This document shows, in pieces, positions 59,801 to 64,000 of a stretch of 64,000 bases of DNA. Numbering within the stretch: the stretch's first letter is position 1; each line of letters starts with the position of its first letter. The translations under genes were made by a program, and so were the position numbers. The stretch lies in NCBI RefSeq assembly GCF_004216665.1, contig NZ_SGWY01000001.1, positions 682,001-746,000 on the forward strand, in the 5' to 3' direction. The notes beneath the pieces are model-generated. The model worked only from the letters and a program-made list of their open reading frames with translations. It was not told where the DNA came from and made no database searches. Source of the stretch: Agromyces ramosus (GTDB lineage Bacteria > Actinomycetota > Actinomycetes > Actinomycetales > Microbacteriaceae).

Positions 59801-60286
59801 TCACCCGCGTCGCGCGTCGTGCCCGGTCTCCAGTCGCCGCTCGAAGCGGGCTCGCGCGGCGTCGTGCGCCTCGCGCAGCAGCCGCAGGAGGGTCACGGTG
59901 GTCTGCTCGCCCGGGTCGACGACGGCGACCCAGCCGAGCGCGCCGTACACGGGATGCGGGGTGAACACGTCGCCGGCCGCATGATCGCGAGGGAGCGTGA
60001 GGCTGCGCGGATCCTCGCCCGTGAGACGGCGGAACGTCGCCCGGTCCACGTGGACGTTCACTCGCCAGCGGCCCGGCGCATCGAGCTCGGACGCGGTGTC
60101 GTCGGGGTAGTCCTTCGTGACGATCGTCCCGTAGGGCTGCACGTGCTGCGGCATCTCGCCGTCAGGTGCGTAGTAGAAGAAGGCGTCGCCCCACGCGAGC
60201 TCGGGCGCGTCGCTCCCAGGCGCCGGGATGACCACGAGTGCGCCGTCGAGGTCGCGCACGGCGTCGATGATCTGCTCCATACTCAT
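59801..60286 (-). CDS. DUF6194 family protein
   Basis: A 161-residue soluble protein with MEQIIDAVRDLDGALVVIPA, DAFFYYAPDGEMPQHVQPYG and GWVAVVDPGEQTTVTLLRLLREAHDAAR, the layout of DUF6194 proteins that often sit next to MerR regulators in actinobacteria. Function unknown, possibly ligand sensing. It is divergent from the MerR gene, 38 bases away, with TTCAAG direct repeats in the spacer. Confidence 0.78.
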   Translation of the reverse strand: MSMEQIIDAVRDLDGALVVIPAPGSDAPELAWGDAFFYYAPDGEMPQHVQPYGTIVTKDYPDDTASELDAPGRWRVNVHVDRATFRRLTGEDPRSLTLPRDHAAGDVFTPHPVYGALGWVAVVDPGEQTTVTLLRLLREAHDAARARFERRLETGHDARRG

Positions 60287-60288
60287 AG

Positions 60289-60307
60289 TTCAAGCATCAC
60301 CTTCAAG
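60289..60307. promoter_or_regulatory. Direct repeat TTCAAG in MerR/DUF6194 spacer
   Basis: TTCAAG occurs at 60289-60294 and 60302-60307, 13 bases apart, inside the 38-base spacer; an AAGCA/TGCTT dyad overlaps them. Likely binding site for the double-HTH MerR protein. Confidence 0.4.
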
Positions 60308-60324
60308 TGCTTCTGTGGGGTCGG

Positions 60325-61068
60325 ATGATCGACGAGCCTCCGAGCGGCCCGCCGCGCGCACCGCTTCGAACCTCGGATGTCGCACGCGCATCGGGCTACT
60401 CGGTGCAGCAGGTGCGCGACCTGGAGCGGCTGGGGGTCATCCCGCCCGCCACCCGATCCGCCAACGGCTACCGCGCCTACGCCGCCGTGCACGTGCACGC
60501 GTTGCGCGCGTACCGCGGGCTCGCCGGGGCGATCGGCGCGGTCGCCGCCCGGCAGCTCCTCACCGAACTCCGCGGTCAGCCGATCGCGGAGGCGGCCGCC
60601 GCGGTCACGTCCGTGCACGTGCGCCTCGCCCGGGAACGCGACGAGGCCCTGCGCGCCCAGGCCGCCCTGCGCGCGATCCAGGCGGAGGCGGCACTCCCCG
60701 ACGGCGAGCGACCGGATGACGCGATGACGATCACCGAGCTCGCCGCCGCGCTCGGCGTGCGAGCGTCGACGCTGCGGTTCTGGGAGCAGGAGGGGCTCGT
60801 CTCGCCCGACCGCGTCACGTCGCTGGCCGCACGCCGCTACGGCGTCGCGGCCATCCGGGAGGCGCGGATCGTCGCCGCGCTCCGCAGCAGCGGCTACGGC
60901 ATCCCGGCCGTGCGCGGGATCATGGGCTCGCTGCACGGGCTCGGTGGCATCGCGCACGCGGACCGGATCCCGCAGGGCCGCCTCGACCGGATCGCCGCCC
61001 GCTCGGTGGCGCTCCTCCACGCGAGCGCCGACCTCGCCGTGGTGGTGTCGGCCTCCGCCTCGGCGTGA
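60325..61068 (+). CDS. MerR regulator with two HTH domains
   Basis: A 247-residue protein carrying two separate MerR-type DNA-binding units: residues 14-60 (RTSDVARASGYSVQQVRDLERLG, then NGYRAY) and 134-200 (MTITELAAALGVRASTLRFWEQEG, then ARRYG). The first is followed by an Ala/Arg-rich linker. Most MerR proteins have one such domain and dimerise; this protein could bind two sites or act as an internal pseudo-dimer. ATG 60325 follows GGGG by three bases; a GTG at 60307 is possible. Divergent to the DUF6194 gene. Confidence 0.85.
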   Translation: MIDEPPSGPPRAPLRTSDVARASGYSVQQVRDLERLGVIPPATRSANGYRAYAAVHVHALRAYRGLAGAIGAVAARQLLTELRGQPIAEAAAAVTSVHVRLARERDEALRAQAALRAIQAEAALPDGERPDDAMTITELAAALGVRASTLRFWEQEGLVSPDRVTSLAARRYGVAAIREARIVAALRSSGYGIPAVRGIMGSLHGLGGIAHADRIPQGRLDRIAARSVALLHASADLAVVVSASASA

Positions 61069-61140
61069 GCGGGAGGGCACGGCGTTCGCGGTCGACACGC
61101 TCCGGCACCCCGGTGCTTCCGTACCAGCGGATGGCTCGCG

Positions 61141-62859
61141 TCATCCGGCCAGCGACGGCGCGAACGCGTCCCACGCCCGACGTCGTTCGCTGCGCGGGTC
61201 CGACTCGATGCGGTCCGTGGCGTCGATCACGAGGGTCGACCTCGCCCGCTCGTCGTAGCGCGGCCACGCCGGGGTCGGCGCTCCGGTCTCGGCGAAGTGC
61301 AGCCAGTGCTGCCGTATCCGCTCGCCCGCGGCGGCGTACTGCTCGTTCCCGCCCAGCGAGGTCATGACGCGGGCCACGGGCACGTCGGTGCGGTCGAAGA
61401 GGGCGAACATCTCGACGCCGTGCGTCGCGTCGAGGCCGACGAGCTTGAGCAGCCGCGGCGCGAGGTCCCACCGGTACGACCAGACCGGCGCCCGCCGCGA
61501 GCAGGTGTCGGCGACGCGCGTGCTCGGGTACCAGAAGCCGTAGTCGGCGCCGAAGTCCTGCGCGGCTCGCCGTGCCGGAAGATCGGGATACGCGGCGCGC
61601 ATGGCCCGTCGTGCGGCGCCGGGTGCCCGGGCGAAGATGTCGTCGATGCGCTTCGGCGTGCGCGGCAGGATGTCGACCCGGCCGCGGAAGATCGAGCCCT
61701 CCCGATCGTTCGTGCCGATGATGAGGGGCACGCGCTGGGCGCGACCGTCGCGGAAGGCGACGAAGGGTCGCTCGGGCACCATGTCGCCGTCGACCACGGG
61801 CGCGAAGCAGAACGCTCCGGCATAGGCGTCGGGGGTTCGCATCTGGAGGACCACGGATGCCGCGACGAGGTCGTCCGTGTTCGCCTCGGTCAGCAGCTGC
61901 TGCACGGTCGGCGGGGCGGCGGCGTGGCGCGGCGAGATCGCGCGAGGCGCGGCATCCGGTGCCCCAGCCTCGCGCGGCGCGTCCTGGGCTGCCGGCGCAT
62001 CCGGTGCCGCAGCCTCGAGCGGCGCCTCCTCGCCATGCGCGCCACCCGGTGCCGCGGCCGCGCGCTTCGCCTTCTCCCGTGCCTGCCGCTCGCGACGCAC
62101 GCCGCGCAGGATCGCGACGTACTCGGCCGCCCACCTCGCTGTCAGCTCGCGCGAGTAGACCGCATCGGGCGGCGGGCTCTGCGCGATGGCCCCGGCGAAG
62201 AGTCCCCGAGCCGAGGGCGTCGTCATGAGCGTCGTGACCGCGTTGCCGCCCGCCGACTCGCCGAAGACCGTGACGCGCGAGGCATCCCCACCGAAGGCGG
62301 CGATGTTGTCGCGCACCCATTCCAGCAGTGCCACCTGGTCGCGCAATCCGAGGTTGCACTCGAAGGAGCGCCGGCCTGAGCTGTAGCGCGTGAAGTCGAG
62401 GTAGCCGAGCGCACCGAGCCGGTAGTTGAAGCTCACGTACACGACACGCCCGCTGCGCACGAACCCCTCGCCCTGACCCGAGAAGTCACGAGACGAACCC
62501 ACACTGTATCCGCCACCGTGGATGAACACCATCACCGGCAGGGGCGAGTCACCCGCTTCGCGCGCGGGCGCATGCACGTTCACGCTCAGGCAGTCCTCGT
62601 CGGCCGAGACGATGCTCATCCTCGGCCGCGCCAGTCGGATCACGTTGGCCTGGGGTGCGACCGAGCCGTAGGTCGACGCGTCGCGCACGCCGCGCCATGG
62701 AAGCACCGGCGCCGGCGCCCTGAACCGGCGCTCTCCGATCGGCGGAGCGGCGTACGGCATGCCCCGCCACGCGAGCATCTCGCGCTCGCGCACCCCGCGC
62801 ACGACGCCCCCGGTGACGCGGAGCTCGAGTCCGTCGCCCGTTCCCGGGTGTGCGGTCAC
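61141..62859 (-). CDS. Type-B carboxylesterase with low-complexity insertion
   Basis: A 572-residue carboxylesterase/lipase. Nucleophile elbow VFGESAGGNAV (Ser near 198), oxyanion HGGGYSVG, EDCLSVNVHAP, the acidic GTNDREGSIF and the His region THGVEMFALF. Residues about 252-315 form an Ala/Pro-rich insertion, not found in ordinary family members, built from a 45-bp near-duplication (61952 and 61997). Start GTG 62857-62859. Probably cytoplasmic or surface esterase; no signal peptide seen. Confidence 0.87.
   Translation of the reverse strand: MTAHPGTGDGLELRVTGGVVRGVREREMLAWRGMPYAAPPIGERRFRAPAPVLPWRGVRDASTYGSVAPQANVIRLARPRMSIVSADEDCLSVNVHAPAREAGDSPLPVMVFIHGGGYSVGSSRDFSGQGEGFVRSGRVVYVSFNYRLGALGYLDFTRYSSGRRSFECNLGLRDQVALLEWVRDNIAAFGGDASRVTVFGESAGGNAVTTLMTTPSARGLFAGAIAQSPPPDAVYSRELTARWAAEYVAILRGVRRERQAREKAKRAAAAPGGAHGEEAPLEAAAPDAPAAQDAPREAGAPDAAPRAISPRHAAAPPTVQQLLTEANTDDLVAASVVLQMRTPDAYAGAFCFAPVVDGDMVPERPFVAFRDGRAQRVPLIIGTNDREGSIFRGRVDILPRTPKRIDDIFARAPGAARRAMRAAYPDLPARRAAQDFGADYGFWYPSTRVADTCSRRAPVWSYRWDLAPRLLKLVGLDATHGVEMFALFDRTDVPVARVMTSLGGNEQYAAAGERIRQHWLHFAETGAPTPAWPRYDERARSTLVIDATDRIESDPRSERRRAWDAFAPSLAG
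61905..62105 (-). repeat. 45-bp imperfect repeat inside carboxylesterase gene
   Basis: Two near-copies of GCATCCGGTGCCNCAGCCTC-type sequence start 45 bases apart (61952, 61997), encoding Ala/Pro-rich 15-residue modules in the insertion. Confidence 0.65.
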
Positions 62860-62939
62860 TCCGGCACGACCCTCATCGCCTCATTCAACCCCCACGACGT
62901 CGAGACCGCCAGCAACGTGCGCCGGTCGGCGGGATCCGC

Positions 62940-63575
62940 TCACTCGGCTGAGGCGCCCCAGACGAACCCGTCGGGGTCGGTGAACGACCCGGCGTCGCCA
63001 TGGATGCGGATGCGATGCGACCCGCTGCCCTCAGCGGAGACGCCGGCCGACTTGGCGAGTGCACGGCGCTTGTAGAGGCCCAGGCCGATCGGGCTTTCCG
63101 GCGTGGCGAAGTCGACGTAGCTGCCGAAGCTCTTGGCCACGGCGAGTCCGCGGTCGACGTAGAAGCGCTTGCTCGCTCCCACGTCTTCGGCGCCGAGCAG
63201 GAGCACGATGTTCTCGATCTCCTTGGTGGCCGGGCCGGTGTCCTTCTTCGTCGACGTCGCGAGGTTCCAGATCGCGCCGTCGGGGGCTTGCACGACGCCG
63301 CCGTATCCCCACATGGACTTCTCGACCGGCTTCAGCACGGTCGCGCCCGCTGCGACCGCGGCGTCGAACAGCGCCCCGACGTTCGCCGGCTGCGCGACGA
63401 CGAGCGACATCGTGAAGCCGCGGAAGCTGGTGGTCGGGGCATCCGACGCCTGCGCGCGCACCTGATCGCCGAGGCCGAAGGCGTCGGCGTAGAACCGTGC
63501 CGCCGCGTCGGGATCGGCCGCCTCGAGGGTGATCGAGTCGATGGACGTGAGGGCGAGGGAGTCACGTGAGTTCAT
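62940..63575 (-). CDS. Tandem VOC-family protein
   Basis: A 211-residue glyoxalase-fold protein with two modules (about residues 10-108 and 122-205; DSITLEAADPDAAARFYADAFGL, then LLLGAEDVGASKRFYVDRGLAV). Terminal EDGFVWGASAE-like ending (DPDGFVWGASAE). Divergent paralogue of the protein at 54398 in fold only. TATCGT lies seven bases before ATG 63573-63575. Confidence 0.85.
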   Translation of the reverse strand: MNSRDSLALTSIDSITLEAADPDAAARFYADAFGLGDQVRAQASDAPTTSFRGFTMSLVVAQPANVGALFDAAVAAGATVLKPVEKSMWGYGGVVQAPDGAIWNLATSTKKDTGPATKEIENIVLLLGAEDVGASKRFYVDRGLAVAKSFGSYVDFATPESPIGLGLYKRRALAKSAGVSAEGSGSHRIRIHGDAGSFTDPDGFVWGASAE

Positions 63576-63707
63576 ACCGCCGACGATAATCTCGCCGGGC
63601 GACGAGCGCTTCTCCATTCCTGCTCGAACGGGCCCCTCGCTCCCGGCGCCGGTCGACGACACGGCGCCGACCGGCGATGCGCGCCGACACCCCGGGTCGC
63701 GGCCGGG

Positions 63708-64000
63708 TCACCCCAATGGCACGTACGGCAGCACCACGGGCGACCCGGCGCGCCAGTCGAGCACCGTCGACTGCGACGCGCCGTCGGGCACGAGCACGTC
63801 GATGGTGTTCGGGTCGCGGGTGTCGGTGTCGCGAGCCGCGTTCTGGTCGGTCCAGACGCCGGCGCCGCCGCCGAAGCGGTACTCCTTGATCCAGCCCATC
63901 CCGATGTCGGGGCTCGTGTTCCAGTAGTCGAAGTCGTAGACCGGGCGGATGCCGCCGATGCCCTCGCCGTTCGGATCCGCGTGGGACATCAGGGCGACCT
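63708..64000 (-). CDS. Protein of unknown function, C-terminal part (5' truncated)
   Basis: The frame continues past the right edge, so the N terminus is missing; about 97 residues are visible, ending at stop 63708-63710. Aromatic-rich segments (YDFDYWNTSPDIGMGWIKEY) and the late strand VLDWRAGSPVVLPY suggest a beta-rich extracellular or carbohydrate-associated domain. I cannot assign a family. Confidence 0.6.
   Translation of the reverse strand, partial: VALMSHADPNGEGIGGIRPVYDFDYWNTSPDIGMGWIKEYRFGGGAGVWTDQNAARDTDTRDPNTIDVLVPDGASQSTVLDWRAGSPVVLPYVPLG

Overview
The window is high-GC DNA (roughly 70 percent G+C by eye) from an actinobacterium, most likely the family Microbacteriaceae (Agromyces-like). 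This is inferred from codon usage, many GTG starts, small membrane proteins, ECF41-type sigma and HTH/WYL regulators, and the very frequent word GGATGCC/GGCATCC. I see no rRNA, tRNA, insertion sequence, integrase or CRISPR array. It reads as ordinary chromosome with many short operons and regulator/target pairs rather than an island.

Layout. 1-8.6 kb: small membrane proteins, a uracil-DNA-glycosylase-like protein, then an IclR regulator and an atypical S-adenosylhomocysteine-hydrolase-like gene divergent from a Cys/Met-type PLP enzyme across a 27-bp dyad; then hydrolase, EI24, methyltransferase and cytochrome-b561-like genes and a 45-residue basic protein. 8.7-18.7 kb: flavoprotein, an orphan contractile-tail sheath-like gene, epoxide hydrolase/WYL regulator pair, secreted phosphatase-fold protein, quinone-reductase-like gene with TetR and a near-perfect operator, histidine phosphatase. 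18.7-19.7 kb: the only large non-coding gap, filled by a nearly T-free array of 8-bp units. 19.7-28.9 kb: two-component system, secreted repeat protein, two aldo/keto reductases with LysR, and a siderophore-interacting protein behind an iron box. 29-35.3 kb: a GH35 beta-galactosidase/sugar ABC operon with divergent LacI regulator and twin operators.

35.4-46.5 kb: glycosyltransferase-like membrane protein, an ECF41 sigma factor divergent from an NmrA-like reductase and a DoxX-like protein, a YcaQ-like DNA glycosylase convergent with an ATP-dependent DNA ligase, MFS/HxlR pair, ACC deaminase, and a thioredoxin-reductase-like protein. 46.7-49.4 kb: metNIQ methionine importer. 49.5-64 kb: small stress/housekeeping genes, NUDIX, AIM24, VOC proteins, a TetR/MFS efflux pair with a repeated-half-site operator, metallo-hydrolase, NYN protein, a double-HTH MerR regulator with DUF6194 partner, a type-B carboxylesterase, and a C-terminal fragment at the right edge.

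Common logic. Many genes lack a Shine-Dalgarno sequence and instead have a TANNNT -10 box ending exactly six bases before the start codon, the signature of leaderless transcripts. Regulator/target pairs sharing one divergent promoter are the dominant control arrangement. ACC deaminase, beta-galactosidase with sugar uptake, iron-regulated siderophore reduction and methionine uptake fit a soil or plant-associated lifestyle (inference).
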